Of a stretch of 64,000 bases of DNA, positions 19,120-31,688 are shown one piece after another. The notes under the pieces are model-generated. The model was not told the DNA's origin. It saw nothing but the letters and a program-made list of their open reading frames with translations, and did not search any database. The first letter of the stretch is position 1; each line of letters opens with the position of its first letter. The stretch is from Planctomycetota bacterium (GTDB lineage: Bacteria; Planctomycetota; UBA1135; GCA-002686595). The position numbers and the translations under genes were made by a program. Location: assembly GCA_012960475.1 (NCBI GenBank), contig DUBE01000043.1:186001-250000 (forward strand), written 5' to 3'.

Positions 19120-20799
19120 CTAGGACCTTCTGCCAGCCCTTGCACGCAGCACTTGTTTGAGTTCAGGAGACCCCAGCAAGAAGGCGACCCCCAAGTGGGC
19201 TCCCAGGCCGGACCCCATGGCCAACAGGAGGCCCAACAACGGACTGAACGCCTCGGATGCGGGACCCAGGACCCATAAGGCCGCACCGCCAGAGGCAGCA
19301 GCTGCCAAGGCGGTTCGCAAGAGAGAGCCAAGGGCGCCGGGTGGGCCTTGAGGCATGCCCTGGCGGGAATAAAAAGTAGGCAACATCAGCGCCAATCCTA
19401 TCCAGCTGGTGATTGCGGTCGCCATGGCCAGGCCATCAACATCCATGTCCCAGCCCACAAGGAAAAGCGTGTTCAACCCCACGTTCAGCGCCAGGACCAA
19501 GGCTGAAATACGCACGGGGGTGCGAAAATCCCCCAACGAGTAAAAGGCTTTAGCCACCAGGCCCGTAGCGCCCGCAGGCAGCAACGCCAGTGCCAGCCAG
19601 ATCAAGGCTCCCGAGGCGCGCTCCACCCCCTCCGGCCCGAAGGCCCCGTGCTCGAACGAGACGGACAGGATAGGTTTGGCAAGTACGGCCAATCCGATCC
19701 CCGCGGGTATCGCAAAGAAGGCCACCGTACGCTGAGTCTGGTCGTGGAGACGACGCAGAGATACCAGATCTCCCTTCTGCCCGTGAGCCTGCAGGGCCGG
19801 AAAAACCGCGCTGGTTGCTGCGATAGCCACCAAAGCCAAAGGGAACTGCTGCACACGGTTGGCGTAGTAGTGCACTGTCGGGCCGCCGTCTTCAAGCAGC
19901 CCTTCAGCCATGAAACCGTCCACCATCACATTGATCTGATAGACCGCCGCGCCAAAGGCCAAGGGCGCCGCACGGCGTAGTACAAGCCCCACACCGGGAG
20001 CAGAAGGTCTCCCTGCGGCTCTGGGGCCAACGCTACCCCTATTCAGCAAACCCTCCCGGCCGAGGGCCGGCAACAACAGAGCCAACTGGGCAGCTCCCGC
20101 CAGCAACACACCCCAGGCCAGAGTTCGTGCCATTTCCTGGTGCCGTACAAAGTCTCCCTCATCAATACACCAGCCAAAATGCGCCCCAATCCACACCAGC
20201 GTCCCAATCCATACTAAGTTCAAGACCACCGGACCCAGGGCCGGGGCAGCAAACCGTCCGCGCACATGCAGCGCAGCGCTGGCTACCGCAGCCAAACAGA
20301 TAAAGACCACGAAGGGCATCACCCTGAAGGCAAGATCGCGCACTGGTTCGGGATCTGCCCCGAGCCAATGCCAGCCGGTGATAGGCATCTGGTCGGGCAG
20401 CACCAAGATCAACGCCATGGTCAAGAGGCAAACCACCACCAACAAGGCAAACAACGCTCTTATAGTGGAGCGAAAGAAGATGCCACCGGCCTGTTCTCCT
20501 TGCCGACCTTCGACGTCGCTAAGTGCTGTTTGAAACGAAGTGCTGATCGCCCCCTCGCCCAAGAAACGCCGAAAGAGGTTCGGGACCCTCCAAGCGGTGA
20601 TGAAAGCATCAAAAACCGCCGAGTGATCACCGAACAGAATCGCCGACAAGATCTCGCGCACAAAGCCCAATACGCGACTCACCAGGGTTAGACCGGAAAC
20701 AAAAATTGTCCGTAGGTCCAGGCGCTTGTGGCGCGCAACCAGGTCTGCCCCTTCGCCGGTATTGATCGTCCGTTCAGTCAACTCAAGAGTTCCGCGCAC
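19120..20799 (-). CDS. murJ: Lipid II flippase MurJ/MviN
   Basis: SRVLGFVREILSAILFG, DAFITAWRVPNLFRRFLGEGAISTSFQ; many TM helices. Confidence 0.93.
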   Translation of the reverse strand: MRGTLELTERTINTGEGADLVARHKRLDLRTIFVSGLTLVSRVLGFVREILSAILFGDHSAVFDAFITAWRVPNLFRRFLGEGAISTSFQTALSDVEGRQGEQAGGIFFRSTIRALFALLVVVCLLTMALILVLPDQMPITGWHWLGADPEPVRDLAFRVMPFVVFICLAAVASAALHVRGRFAAPALGPVVLNLVWIGTLVWIGAHFGWCIDEGDFVRHQEMARTLAWGVLLAGAAQLALLLPALGREGLLNRGSVGPRAAGRPSAPGVGLVLRRAAPLAFGAAVYQINVMVDGFMAEGLLEDGGPTVHYYANRVQQFPLALVAIAATSAVFPALQAHGQKGDLVSLRRLHDQTQRTVAFFAIPAGIGLAVLAKPILSVSFEHGAFGPEGVERASGALIWLALALLPAGATGLVAKAFYSLGDFRTPVRISALVLALNVGLNTLFLVGWDMDVDGLAMATAITSWIGLALMLPTFYSRQGMPQGPPGALGSLLRTALAAAASGGAALWVLGPASEAFSPLLGLLLAMGSGLGAHLGVAFLLGSPELKQVLRARAGRRS

Positions 20800-21230
20800 A
20801 AGCGCTGCACCAACTTGCCGTCCACGCTGCCCTTATGGGCGCCCATTACAGTCTTGATCACCTGGCCCATTTGCGCACGAGAATCTGCACCAACAGTTTG
20901 AATCGCAGCTTCCACCGCAGCCTTTGTCTCCTCTTCACTCAGGGCCTGAGGCAGATATCCCTGCAGCACGGCTATTTCGGCGCGCTCGGTGGCAGCAAGA
21001 TCCTCACGGCCAGCACTGTCGTATTGTGAAGCGCTGTCCTTGCGGGTCTTGACCGCATTGAGCACCACTGCAAGACACTGATCCTCGTCCAAGACCGTGG
21101 CTGTCCCACCCAGTTCAATAGCTCGATTTTTCATTGCTGCAAGCGTCATGCGCAAGGTGTCGCGACGCACGACCTCTTGAGCTTTCATGGCCTCTTTCAG
21201 ATCCGCTTCCAATTGCTCCTTGAGTCCCAT
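20778..21230 (-). CDS. GatB/YqeY domain protein
   Basis: LKEAMKAQEVVRRDTLRMTLAAMKN and MGQVIKTVMGAHKGSVDGKLV. Confidence 0.9.
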   Translation of the reverse strand: MGLKEQLEADLKEAMKAQEVVRRDTLRMTLAAMKNRAIELGGTATVLDEDQCLAVVLNAVKTRKDSASQYDSAGREDLAATERAEIAVLQGYLPQALSEEETKAAVEAAIQTVGADSRAQMGQVIKTVMGAHKGSVDGKLVQRLCAELLS

Positions 21231-21235
21231 GATGA

Positions 21236-23857
21236 CTATTCTTCGTCAGCCCCGTTCTCAAAATCCTCGTTTTCTTCCGGCTCCGCGGCACCTTCCGCCA
21301 AGTCCGTCGCATCCGGCTCGGGTGGCGCCTCGGCCTCACCCTCTTCGGCAAAGCGCTCAAGATCTTCGGGATCGATGATTTGAGCCGCAACAAGACGATC
21401 ACCCGACTTCAATCGCAACAGACGCACACCCTGGGTGTTGCGACCGACAATTGAAATGTCGTCTACATGGGAGCGGACGATCATGCCCTTCTCGGTAATG
21501 TAGATGACATCGCCACCTGGCCGACACAGAAGCGCGGTAATCACCGGTCCATTTCGGTCGGTAGTGCGGATGTCGATCACGCCGCCCGTTCCGCGGCCCT
21601 TGATCGGGTAATCATCCATGGAGGTACGCTTGCCAAACCCATTTTGAGTGGCAGTCAATAGGTAAGCATCAGGATCAACAACAACCAAACTCATGACCTG
21701 GTCGCCTGGACGCAGGCGAGCACCCTTCACTCCGCGGCTGACACGTCCCATGGGACGTGCCGCAGCCTCATCGAAACGCACCGCACGCCCAAGTGCGGTG
21801 GACAGAATGATCGTATCGCCCGGTTTGGCGATAGATACACCCACCACCTCATCGTCCTCTTCCAACACGATGGCCCTGAGGCCATTCGAACGAGGACGGC
21901 TGTAGGCGTCCAGCATCGTTTTCTTGATGCGTCCCTTCTTGGTCGCAAACACAGCAAAAGCCTCACCCTCAAAGGATGATACCCGCAGGATCGTCTCGAC
22001 CCGCTCACCTTCACGCAGCTTGAGAACGTTGGTCATGGCGCGCCCCTTGCTGGTGCGCGACCCTTCTGGCAGCTCGTAGGTCAGCTTGGTAAAGACCTGT
22101 CCAAGATTCGTGAAGAAGAGCAGATTATCGTGTGTTCCAGCCACAAAGAGGGAGCGCAGAATATCCCCTTCCTTGGAATCAGAACCCTTGACCCCCTGCC
22201 CACCTCGAGCTTGCGCCCGGTAGGTATCAAGAGACGAACGCTTGACGTATCCCTCGCGAGAGTAGGTCACCACCATCAGGTCCTCGGTAATCAAGGCGCC
22301 GATATCGACACTGCTGTCAAGCTCGGTGTTGGAGATCTCAGTCCGGCGCTCGTCCCCGTAGCGTTTCTCCACGTCTTCCAGGTCTTCAAGCAGAATTCCT
22401 TTGACGCGCTCGTCGTTGGCCAGGATGTCCTTCAGATCAGCAATGGTCAGTCCCAGTTCGTGAGCCTCGTTTTCGAGTTTTTCCCGCTCAAGACCAGTCA
22501 AACTGCCAAGCCGCATGTCCACGATGGCCTGAGCCTGACGCTCACTTAGGCCAAACGCAGCAGACAAGGCCAACTTAGCCCCATCGCGATCTTCAGAACT
22601 GCGGATCAGCTCGATGACCTTGTCAATGTTGGCCTGCGCTACAAGCAAGCCATCGACAATGTGCTCGCGTTCTTCTGCCTTGCGCAGCAGGAAGGTAGTA
22701 CGCTTGCGAATCACCCCGCGCCTATGCCCAACCCAGGAATCAAGCAGCTGTCGCAAGGTCAAGGTGCGAGGCTGCCGTTCGGAAATCGCCAGATTAATGA
22801 TCGAGTAAGTCGCCTGCAGGGGCGTGTACTTGAACAATTGATTGACGATTACATTGGGGTCCTCGCCTTTCTTGAGTTGAATCGTCAAACGAATGTCCAC
22901 CCCACCGGTCTCTTTGGACAAGCAGGTCAGGTCAACGATGTCGCGAATACCTACGATGCGCTCCTCTTTGACCGCCTCGGCAATCTTGTTGATGATCGAG
23001 GCCCGGGAATCGCCACCCTTTCGGGTTTGGTAGGGAATTTCGGTGAAGACAATCTGCACCGGCCCTTTTTCGGGCTCTTCCACGTGATAGCGACCACGCA
23101 CGCGCACCAACCCACGGCCCGTGGTATAGGCCTGCAGGATTCCGCTGCGGCCCATGATGATGCCCCCAGTTGGAAAATCCGGACCGGGGATCAACTTGAT
23201 CAACTCCATGTCCTCAAGAAAGGGGTTGGCCAAGATCGCACGAATACCAGCACAGACTTCGCGCAGGTTGTGAGGCGGCATACTCGTAGCCATACCCACA
23301 GCGATTCCTTCTGAGCCATTACAGATCAGGTTCGGAAACCGACTGGGAAGAACTGTGGGCTGAGTGCGCGTATCATCGTAGTTAGGCTCCAACTCGACGG
23401 TTTCTTTCTCAAGATCACTCATCAACTCCATTGAGATGCCGGTCATGCGCGCTTCGGTGTAGCGCATGGCAGCTGGAGGATCTGCGTCGATGGACCCGAA
23501 ATTGCCCTGCCCATCCACGAGCGGATAGCGCATGGAAAAGTCCTGGGCCATGCGAACCAGAGTGGGGTAGATCACGGACTCGCCGTGAGGGTGGTAGTTG
23601 CCCGAGGTGTCGCCCGCCACCTTGGCGCACTTTCTGTATCTGGACCGGGGGCTCAAATTCAAATCGTTCATCGCCACCAGAATGCGGCGCTGACTGGGCT
23701 TGAGGCCGTCACGCACATCAGGCAGCGCGCGTGAGTGGATCACGGAAAGAGCGTACGTCAGATACGACTCTTTCATTTCGCGCACGATTGGGCGGTCCAG
23801 GATTCTCTCGCCTACAGGCTCTTCGATCGGTGTCTCGGTCATGGTATTGGGGCTCAC
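21236..23857 (-). CDS. gyrA: DNA gyrase subunit A
   Basis: [39 protein letters not shown]-terminal beta-propeller repeats. Confidence 0.96.
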   Translation of the reverse strand: MSPNTMTETPIEEPVGERILDRPIVREMKESYLTYALSVIHSRALPDVRDGLKPSQRRILVAMNDLNLSPRSRYRKCAKVAGDTSGNYHPHGESVIYPTLVRMAQDFSMRYPLVDGQGNFGSIDADPPAAMRYTEARMTGISMELMSDLEKETVELEPNYDDTRTQPTVLPSRFPNLICNGSEGIAVGMATSMPPHNLREVCAGIRAILANPFLEDMELIKLIPGPDFPTGGIIMGRSGILQAYTTGRGLVRVRGRYHVEEPEKGPVQIVFTEIPYQTRKGGDSRASIINKIAEAVKEERIVGIRDIVDLTCLSKETGGVDIRLTIQLKKGEDPNVIVNQLFKYTPLQATYSIINLAISERQPRTLTLRQLLDSWVGHRRGVIRKRTTFLLRKAEEREHIVDGLLVAQANIDKVIELIRSSEDRDGAKLALSAAFGLSERQAQAIVDMRLGSLTGLEREKLENEAHELGLTIADLKDILANDERVKGILLEDLEDVEKRYGDERRTEISNTELDSSVDIGALITEDLMVVTYSREGYVKRSSLDTYRAQARGGQGVKGSDSKEGDILRSLFVAGTHDNLLFFTNLGQVFTKLTYELPEGSRTSKGRAMTNVLKLREGERVETILRVSSFEGEAFAVFATKKGRIKKTMLDAYSRPRSNGLRAIVLEEDDEVVGVSIAKPGDTIILSTALGRAVRFDEAAARPMGRVSRGVKGARLRPGDQVMSLVVVDPDAYLLTATQNGFGKRTSMDDYPIKGRGTGGVIDIRTTDRNGPVITALLCRPGGDVIYITEKGMIVRSHVDDISIVGRNTQGVRLLRLKSGDRLVAAQIIDPEDLERFAEEGEAEAPPEPDATDLAEGAAEPEENEDFENGADEE

Positions 23858-24900
23858 CCCGACGTAGAAAATCGGCGTGGGGTTTCTGTGTCAAGAACGG
23901 CCAACGCATAGTCGCTGGGCCGTAACAGTCCCTGCTCGCAAGCAACCATCAGTTGCCGCGGAAATGGGACCCGTTCAAAGGGTTGGGATTCGAGCAGAGC
24001 GCGATTGACGGGGTCCTCCCACAGGCGCCAGGTTTCCTCATCTCCCCAGCGCGGCAGTTCCAGATCGGCTCCCGGCAGGACAAGATCAGAGGTTGCGAGC
24101 AAGCGCAGGGGAACCTCCTGACGAACCGCCTCGGCCAAGACCGTGCGCGTACCCACCGGCGCCACAAAGCCCTCGGCGCCAATTGCTTCGGTACCTATCC
24201 AGACCATGTCCGCTTCGTGCACCAACCCCGGCAGAGCGCTGTCATAGACAAAGCGCACCTCGCAGCCTGCCTGAGCCAGTTGCCGCGCAAGGAGCCGGCC
24301 AGCAAGAGTCGCGCCTCCATCGGACAGAATCACGCGGCAACCCGCGGTATGCCGCGCAAGGCAAGCACCCACATGCTCACTGGGAGCCGCCACCAACACC
24401 ACACCTTCCGAATCAAGGCCCTCCTGAAGGGCAGGCAAGGGAGCGTCACGGTTCACGAGACGCACCCCTCGACCCAAGGGGCGCCCCCCCCAGGCGCGCG
24501 CCGCATCTTCATTGTTGGGCTCAATCCAAAGCCCGCACTCTTCGGCGACAAGTTCATGAAAAGGTGCCTGTAAGCCATCCGATGCAGCGACCTTCTCGAT
24601 ACCAAGCAAACTGTGTAGCCAGCGCCCCACGGGGCCACGCCAGCCGTGTTGTTCCATTAGCGGCGCAAGAGCTTGCTCAAGATCAGCCGGGCTCAGGCAC
24701 CGGTCGCCCTCCTCAGGCGGGCGCACAAACGTCCCTCCACCGCAAGCCTGAAAGCACTTCGAAGCAGATACCAAGAGGAGTTCGCCGGCGGTCCTGATTC
24801 GATCCCGAGCGAGTTCTCGGAAGCACTCGATCAATGATCCATCAGGGGGCATCTCGGGGCCAGTAGAGCCAAGCGCTTGCACTTCGTAATCGGCGGACAT
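23854..24900 (-). CDS. eIF-2B alpha-like / MtnA-related isomerase-fold protein
   Basis: AGCRVILSDGGATLAGRLLARQLAQAGCEVRFVYDSALPGLVHEADMVWIGTEAIGAEGFVAPVGTRTVLAEA. Confidence 0.75.
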   Translation of the reverse strand: MSADYEVQALGSTGPEMPPDGSLIECFRELARDRIRTAGELLLVSASKCFQACGGGTFVRPPEEGDRCLSPADLEQALAPLMEQHGWRGPVGRWLHSLLGIEKVAASDGLQAPFHELVAEECGLWIEPNNEDAARAWGGRPLGRGVRLVNRDAPLPALQEGLDSEGVVLVAAPSEHVGACLARHTAGCRVILSDGGATLAGRLLARQLAQAGCEVRFVYDSALPGLVHEADMVWIGTEAIGAEGFVAPVGTRTVLAEAVRQEVPLRLLATSDLVLPGADLELPRWGDEETWRLWEDPVNRALLESQPFERVPFPRQLMVACEQGLLRPSDYALAVLDTETPRRFSTSG

Positions 24901-25105
24901 GTGGGGAAGCGCCAGCTAGGGATCGAGATGGATCCGTGCCCGCGGCAGAGAGCAAATTATCGCCGAAATGACCCCTCCCGTCCACCTTCCAAAGCGTCTC
25001 GAAGGATGGTCTGCAGAGGTTTTTGAAACCCACCCCCGGGACCGGGTTAGAGTGCCCGCTCACGGCCCCCAGAGCCTCTTGCTCGTCCCCCACCCGTAAG
25101 CAAAA

Positions 25106-25609
25106 ATGACCTCCGAAGACCAGTCCCAAGACACGCAGCTCAGCGCCATTGCTCAAGCCCTCGGACGCATCCCCTCGGGCCTCTTCATCGTCACCACCAC
25201 GGACACTTCTGGCACCACCGGTTTTGTTGCCTCCCTCGTCCAACAGGTTGGTTTCGCCCCCCCCACCATCGCCATCGCCGTGAGCAGAGAACGCGGCCCC
25301 TTTGAGGCAATCCTGGAAAATGGACGATTCTCCCTGAGTCTCTTGGATAAGTCCTCGAGCGGCCTGATGGGCCGCTTTTTCGGCAAGCTGAAGGATGGCG
25401 AAACCCCCTTCGATGGACAACAGATGCACATCACTGCCGCGGGCTCATCAGTCTTCTGCGATGCCCTGGCCTGGTACGACTGCAAGCTTCTGAAGAATGG
25501 ATACGACAATGGTGATCACCATGTTCTCTTTGGTGTGGTGGAAGAAGCCAGCCTGTCCCATGAGGGAGAGCCCCTGATTCACCTGCGCAAGAATGGGCTT
25601 GGCTACTAA
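25106..25609 (+). CDS. Flavin reductase family protein
   Basis: RIPSGLFIVTTTDTSGTTGFVASLVQQVGFAPPTIAIAV. Confidence 0.88.
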   Translation: MTSEDQSQDTQLSAIAQALGRIPSGLFIVTTTDTSGTTGFVASLVQQVGFAPPTIAIAVSRERGPFEAILENGRFSLSLLDKSSSGLMGRFFGKLKDGETPFDGQQMHITAAGSSVFCDALAWYDCKLLKNGYDNGDHHVLFGVVEEASLSHEGEPLIHLRKNGLGY

Positions 25610-27276
25610 TTCGAGATGTCTCGCAAACGCGTTATCCGCGCCTTTGTGAGAGCTTGGGTCAAGGCCTGTTTCCAAGGAGGCTGCAGATTCCCCGTATTCA
25701 CCGCGCCCGCAACCGGCTCGTTGCGACCGAGACTCTCAAGAATCCGCGCGATCGTATAAGCCTCGGGTTCACCTTGCAGGTAGGACATGAATGCCCAGTC
25801 AAGCGCCGCAGTCGCGCCCCCCCCCTGCCAGGCAACCCAAGCTCGTTCCAGTGAGTCAGCACCAGAGCCGGAGACTCCTTCCAAGTCGAGAGTAAGTCTC
25901 ACCATGCGCGCCAGCTGCGGGTCTGGATTGGTGATGTGCTCCACGCGCTCCTGGGCCAAGGAGTAATCTCCCATACCAATCGCGGCCCAGGTCCGGTCTT
26001 CTGGCAAGCCGGCAGTCATCAAGCACAGTTCTCCCACCAGACCAAGAGCGCACACTGCATAGCCCGTAAGCGAAACCCACCTCAATCGTCCTTCGAAGCG
26101 GGCAGCTGCGGCCGGGTCCTGAGCGGCCTCTTCCAAGAACCGCGCCCGATGGCGACCGCCAAAGTGCCTCCAACTGGCGGTATCCCCCAATGAACCTGCG
26201 ATTTTCTCCAAAGCGCTGATCAAAGCCGAACTCGACCCCAATGCACGCATGGAAAAGAGATCCGCCTGCAACTCAAAGCGGCGAGACATCCACCCAAAGA
26301 CAAGGCCCCAGCCACCAAGAAACATGACCATGATGCCCAGAGAGGCCATTTCACCTGTAGGGCCATAGGCTCGCAGCAAAAGGTCTGCGCCCAAGAACAC
26401 CCCTACTGCCCAAGCCAAGAACACTGGTACATGATGGTGATAAGAATGGCCCATCTCGTGGGCGTACACCGCGCGCAACTCGTCCTCATCCAGTTGGGCA
26501 AGGAGTGCATCAGACAAAATCACAATACGCCGACTGGGCAAGAGTCCGACTATTGCAGCATTTGCCATCAGCTGACCCGTCTCCCAGACCAGCACCCTCC
26601 GAGCAGTGAATCGCGCGGTTCGCGAGAGCTCCTCAAAGCTCGACCGCAGAGTTCCAGGGGGCAGGTCATGGGTACGCCAGGAAGCCTGCAGCAAGAGTGG
26701 CAGGTAAACAGCGAGGCCGACGATCAAGAACGCAAAGACCGCCGCCCCTACCAGTTCAACCTGTTCCACTTGCACCCGGAGCCAACGGCTGGACCCGACC
26801 AAGGCAGCTGCTCCCAAGTACAGACCGGGAGGCACAAGAGTGCTTGCGAACATGCGCAGATGAAAACTACGCCAGTTCAAACGGCTGGCGCCTGCCGGCC
26901 AGGCCGCACGTGATTGGGCGTCAATCGTCAAGACCTCAAAGATCATGTAGGGCAGAACCGCCCAAAGCAGAGCCACCTCAGGCCAACCAGCCAAGTCAAG
27001 CCGCGCATCTAGAGCCTCTCGCAACCACTGAACCCAACCACAGCAAAGCACCAAGACGGCAAAGGCGAAAATGCCGGAGAAGCGACCGATGTGGGTGACC
27101 ATTGCCCCCATACGGAACGACCCCGCCCCCACAAGGTTGCGCCCCGAGAGCACAATCAAGTGCGGCAGGGGCAGGAGCAGGACAAAGGCCCAAGGAGCAA
27201 CGGGTCCCCAGGCCCAACCCGCAACGTCGGCCACCAGGATCATGGCGCAGAGAACCAGTTGAGGAAGATGAGCCAT
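25606..27276 (-). CDS. M48-family membrane metalloprotease
   Basis: HEMGHSYHHH zinc motif with TM segments. Confidence 0.9.
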   Translation of the reverse strand: MAHLPQLVLCAMILVADVAGWAWGPVAPWAFVLLLPLPHLIVLSGRNLVGAGSFRMGAMVTHIGRFSGIFAFAVLVLCCGWVQWLREALDARLDLAGWPEVALLWAVLPYMIFEVLTIDAQSRAAWPAGASRLNWRSFHLRMFASTLVPPGLYLGAAALVGSSRWLRVQVEQVELVGAAVFAFLIVGLAVYLPLLLQASWRTHDLPPGTLRSSFEELSRTARFTARRVLVWETGQLMANAAIVGLLPSRRIVILSDALLAQLDEDELRAVYAHEMGHSYHHHVPVFLAWAVGVFLGADLLLRAYGPTGEMASLGIMVMFLGGWGLVFGWMSRRFELQADLFSMRALGSSSALISALEKIAGSLGDTASWRHFGGRHRARFLEEAAQDPAAAARFEGRLRWVSLTGYAVCALGLVGELCLMTAGLPEDRTWAAIGMGDYSLAQERVEHITNPDPQLARMVRLTLDLEGVSGSGADSLERAWVAWQGGGATAALDWAFMSYLQGEPEAYTIARILESLGRNEPVAGAVNTGNLQPPWKQALTQALTKARITRLRDISN

Positions 27277-27373
27277 GGGGGGTGAAACTCGAGAGCCTGA
27301 GGAAAAATCGGGCCGTTCAACGCGGGCCAGGACCCGCCTGGGGTCGTCAGTCTAGCGCCCAGCTCCCAGGGAT

Positions 27374-28159
27374 TCAGCGCGGCAGATCACAGGAGCCCAA
27401 GATCTCGGTCGAGCCCCGGAGCCAGACACCTTCACTGCCCATACTCAAGACGAGATCGCCCCCGGGAAGTTCCACCCGGACCGGCCAACTCACCATGCCC
27501 CTCTCAACAGCAACCCGAGCCACGGCTGCCGCACCGGTGCCACACGCCCCTGTCTCCCCCACTCCACGCTCAAAGATACGCACGCTGAGACCCTGCGTAT
27601 GCACTTGACTCACAATTGCCACGTTGGTGCCCTTGGGGAAGGACTCATGGGTAGCGAGAGCCTCACCGCAATCTTCAAGAGTTGGCTGGCCCTTTTCTCC
27701 CATGAACAAAACGAAATGGGGATTACCCACATTCACACGCGTACCGCAAATCATCTGCCCATTCACCTCGACAGCATGCTCCTTTGACTCAATGCGTACT
27801 GGACCGAGACAGACTTCCACACCCTTTGGGGTGACCCTTACCTGACGAAGACCGGCATCAGTCGTGACCAAGAACTCACCTTCTGCATACTTCTCCCGAA
27901 CAGCAAGCAGAGCGATGATGCGCAAGCCATTGCCGCAAGCCTCAGGCCGGCTGCCATCTCGATTGAAGAGCACCATGCGTACGGCACTGGCTTCTTCGCC
28001 GGGCAAGCACAACAAGAGCCCCTCGGGACAAAAGCCGCTCACATCTGCCTGGGCACACAAGAGCTGGGCCAGCCCGGCTGGGTCGGAAGGCAATGGGCCC
28101 GCGACACCATCAATGACAACAAAACGATTCCCGGCCGCATCAGCCCGGTAGGCCTTCAT
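27374..28159 (-). CDS. dapF: Diaminopimelate epimerase
   Basis: ACGNGLRI, NVGNPHFVLF, GVGETGACGTGAAAVA. Confidence 0.93.
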   Translation of the reverse strand: MKAYRADAAGNRFVVIDGVAGPLPSDPAGLAQLLCAQADVSGFCPEGLLLCLPGEEASAVRMVLFNRDGSRPEACGNGLRIIALLAVREKYAEGEFLVTTDAGLRQVRVTPKGVEVCLGPVRIESKEHAVEVNGQMICGTRVNVGNPHFVLFMGEKGQPTLEDCGEALATHESFPKGTNVAIVSQVHTQGLSVRIFERGVGETGACGTGAAAVARVAVERGMVSWPVRVELPGGDLVLSMGSEGVWLRGSTEILGSCDLPR

Positions 28160-29058
28160 CCGCTGCGGCGGGCGCGCTCTTGCACTTTGAGAGTATTCTT
28201 GAAGTGCAGCTTGGCCACTTGCCCCAAACGTGCGGCCCCGTGTTCGACAACAAAACGGGCACCCGCGCGATCGGTAAGGGGACCCGCCCCTTTGAACAAC
28301 TCCATACCATTGCGTTCGCTCAATTCCATGATAGCCAACAGGAACTCAGCCCTCGCAAGCACAGAGGCGGCAGCCACCGCCAACTCTTCTTCAGCCCGGG
28401 GACGCTCTTCGATACGCAACTTGGTGTCGCTCAAGGCCTCCTGGACTGGGTTTCCACGGACAAACTGATCGACGATCACCCGGTCCTCCTCCAGGGCCAC
28501 TGCCCGAATTGCTTCAGCGTGCAGATCGGTCAAGAACTCGTTCAATCCCGGGTAGTTGGGATAACGTCGATTGTACTCAGGCGGATCGATTCGGACGACC
28601 TTATGGGCTACTCGATCACGCAGCAGGGCAGCCAGGCGCAAAACGCGAGTGTCCGAAAGCGTCTTGGAATCCGCGACACCGAACTCGGCAATCTCCGACG
28701 CATCCTCCACATCCACCCGCACGGCGGCCACAACGAGGGGCCCAAACCAATCACCCTTGCCCGCCTCATCCGACCCGACAATGGGCTCGGTGGCAGTCAC
28801 GGTCTTGGTCAGAGGACGTAGGGGCCGAGGCGGTGCAGGGGCCGGCTCGTCCGTGAAACGCACAAGAAAGCGCTCGGGCTCAGAGCCCTGGACTACGAGC
28901 TTTCCGGAGTCATACAATGTTGCAACGACCCCCTCTCCCTTCACGCTCCATTGGGCGTGAGGAGCAGACCGCCATTCAAACGCGCCTGGCTCCAGACGGT
29001 CTTTCAGGCCTTGGCGGCGCTCGGGGGGTACTTTAACTACTACTGTCCTTTGGGGCAT
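28156..29058 (-). CDS. rnhC: Ribonuclease HIII
   Basis: SDEAGKGDWFGPLVVAAV with extended N-terminal domain; ATGA overlap with dapF. Confidence 0.92.
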   Translation of the reverse strand: MPQRTVVVKVPPERRQGLKDRLEPGAFEWRSAPHAQWSVKGEGVVATLYDSGKLVVQGSEPERFLVRFTDEPAPAPPRPLRPLTKTVTATEPIVGSDEAGKGDWFGPLVVAAVRVDVEDASEIAEFGVADSKTLSDTRVLRLAALLRDRVAHKVVRIDPPEYNRRYPNYPGLNEFLTDLHAEAIRAVALEEDRVIVDQFVRGNPVQEALSDTKLRIEERPRAEEELAVAAASVLARAEFLLAIMELSERNGMELFKGAGPLTDRAGARFVVEHGAARLGQVAKLHFKNTLKVQERARRSG

Positions 29059-29442
29059 TACCGATCAAGTTAGCCCCACACCCCGCGTGGGGCTAGACCC
29101 GTTCCAGGGAACTCGGCTGCTCTTTTGGGTCCATGGCCGCCAACAGCCCCACCACCATTGGGCACCTGATAGCCCAAGAAGCGCCCTAGGAGTGCTTTAA
29201 CGCTCGTTTTTGGGGGTATCCAGCCCTGGGAGATCGGAGAAGAGGAGACCCCCAGGCAAACCCCCGGTTTGTAAGTTCCTTTACCTCGCAGACGCACTCT
29301 GGATGACAATTCAGAGGAAGCTTCTAGCGGGTATTTGGAGACATTCTGAGGGCCGGCAAGATACTGGAGCCCAAAGGCCCCCATTTGCCACGCCCCGGGA
29401 GCAGGCTAGACTCTGCCCCATCTGCGCCACCCCAAGAACACC

Positions 29443-30807
<1,365 letters not shown>

Positions 30808-30824
30808 GAGGGTTTCACTCGGAG

Positions 30825-31688
30825 TTAGGTCAAGTGCGTCAGCAAGTGGCCGAGAGTGCGCGCGAGAAGCCACTCGAGTTCGGGAACAACCTCTTCCAAG
30901 GGATGGGTAGCACCAAAAGTGTGCCCTGCTCCTGGTTTGATCTCGAGCTCAACGTTTGACATGACTTCGCGGATACAATCGGCTGCGCCAGGATCCACAG
31001 CCTCATCGGCGCTGCCGTGCAACACAAGGGTTGCAGCTTCAATTTTCCTGGCAGCGCTCAAAATATCAAGGTCCTCAGAATTCTGCTCTACGTCTTCCAA
31101 CATTGCGCTCCCCACTCGCATGATCTGGCCCGTGCGAGAATTGGGAATATCCAAGAAGCCGTCGCTGCGCCAAGACTCCACAGTAGGCTCGTCAAAGAAG
31201 TTTGTGACCGAGTCAATAGCGGCCCAGGTGACCAGGGCCTGCACCGGACAATGCGCCGCATGCAAGAGCGCCATGCCCCCGCCACGACTATGCCCCACCA
31301 TGCCTATATGGTCCGCGTCCACGCCGCCGAGAGCGCCACTCAAGAGGTGCTCATGCACGCGCTTCACATCTTCAAGTTGACGGCTGAAAGTATCGCGCTC
31401 AAAGGCGGCTAAGTCCGAAAAATCCACCCCGTCCGCGCCCACGCCGCTGCCCGAGGTATTGAAACGCACGGCTGTAAAACCGGTCTCTGCCAGACCGCAA
31501 GCCAGAAGTGGAAAGAACCCCCAATCCATGAACCCCTTGAAGCCGTGCAAAATCAGCACGGCAGGAGCTTGATCGTCGCGCGCGCCCGTGGGGCGCGACA
31601 CCACGCCACGAATTGCCCGTCGATGTTCATCTTGATAGGTCAGCTCGAAGTTCTCTTCCTCCACAGCTGTGTTCTTCATCAGCAGCAA
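30825..31688 (-). CDS. Alpha/beta hydrolase
   Basis: LILHGFKGFMDW, GHSRGGGMALLHA. Confidence 0.9.
   Translation of the reverse strand: MLLMKNTAVEEENFELTYQDEHRRAIRGVVSRPTGARDDQAPAVLILHGFKGFMDWGFFPLLACGLAETGFTAVRFNTSGSGVGADGVDFSDLAAFERDTFSRQLEDVKRVHEHLLSGALGGVDADHIGMVGHSRGGGMALLHAAHCPVQALVTWAAIDSVTNFFDEPTVESWRSDGFLDIPNSRTGQIMRVGSAMLEDVEQNSEDLDILSAARKIEAATLVLHGSADEAVDPGAADCIREVMSNVELEIKPGAGHTFGATHPLEEVVPELEWLLARTLGHLLTHLT

Noticed and set aside
29070-29384. 104-aa ORF between rnhC and the cystathionine synthase
   Set aside because: No recognisable motif and contains the perfect hairpin; probably non-coding.
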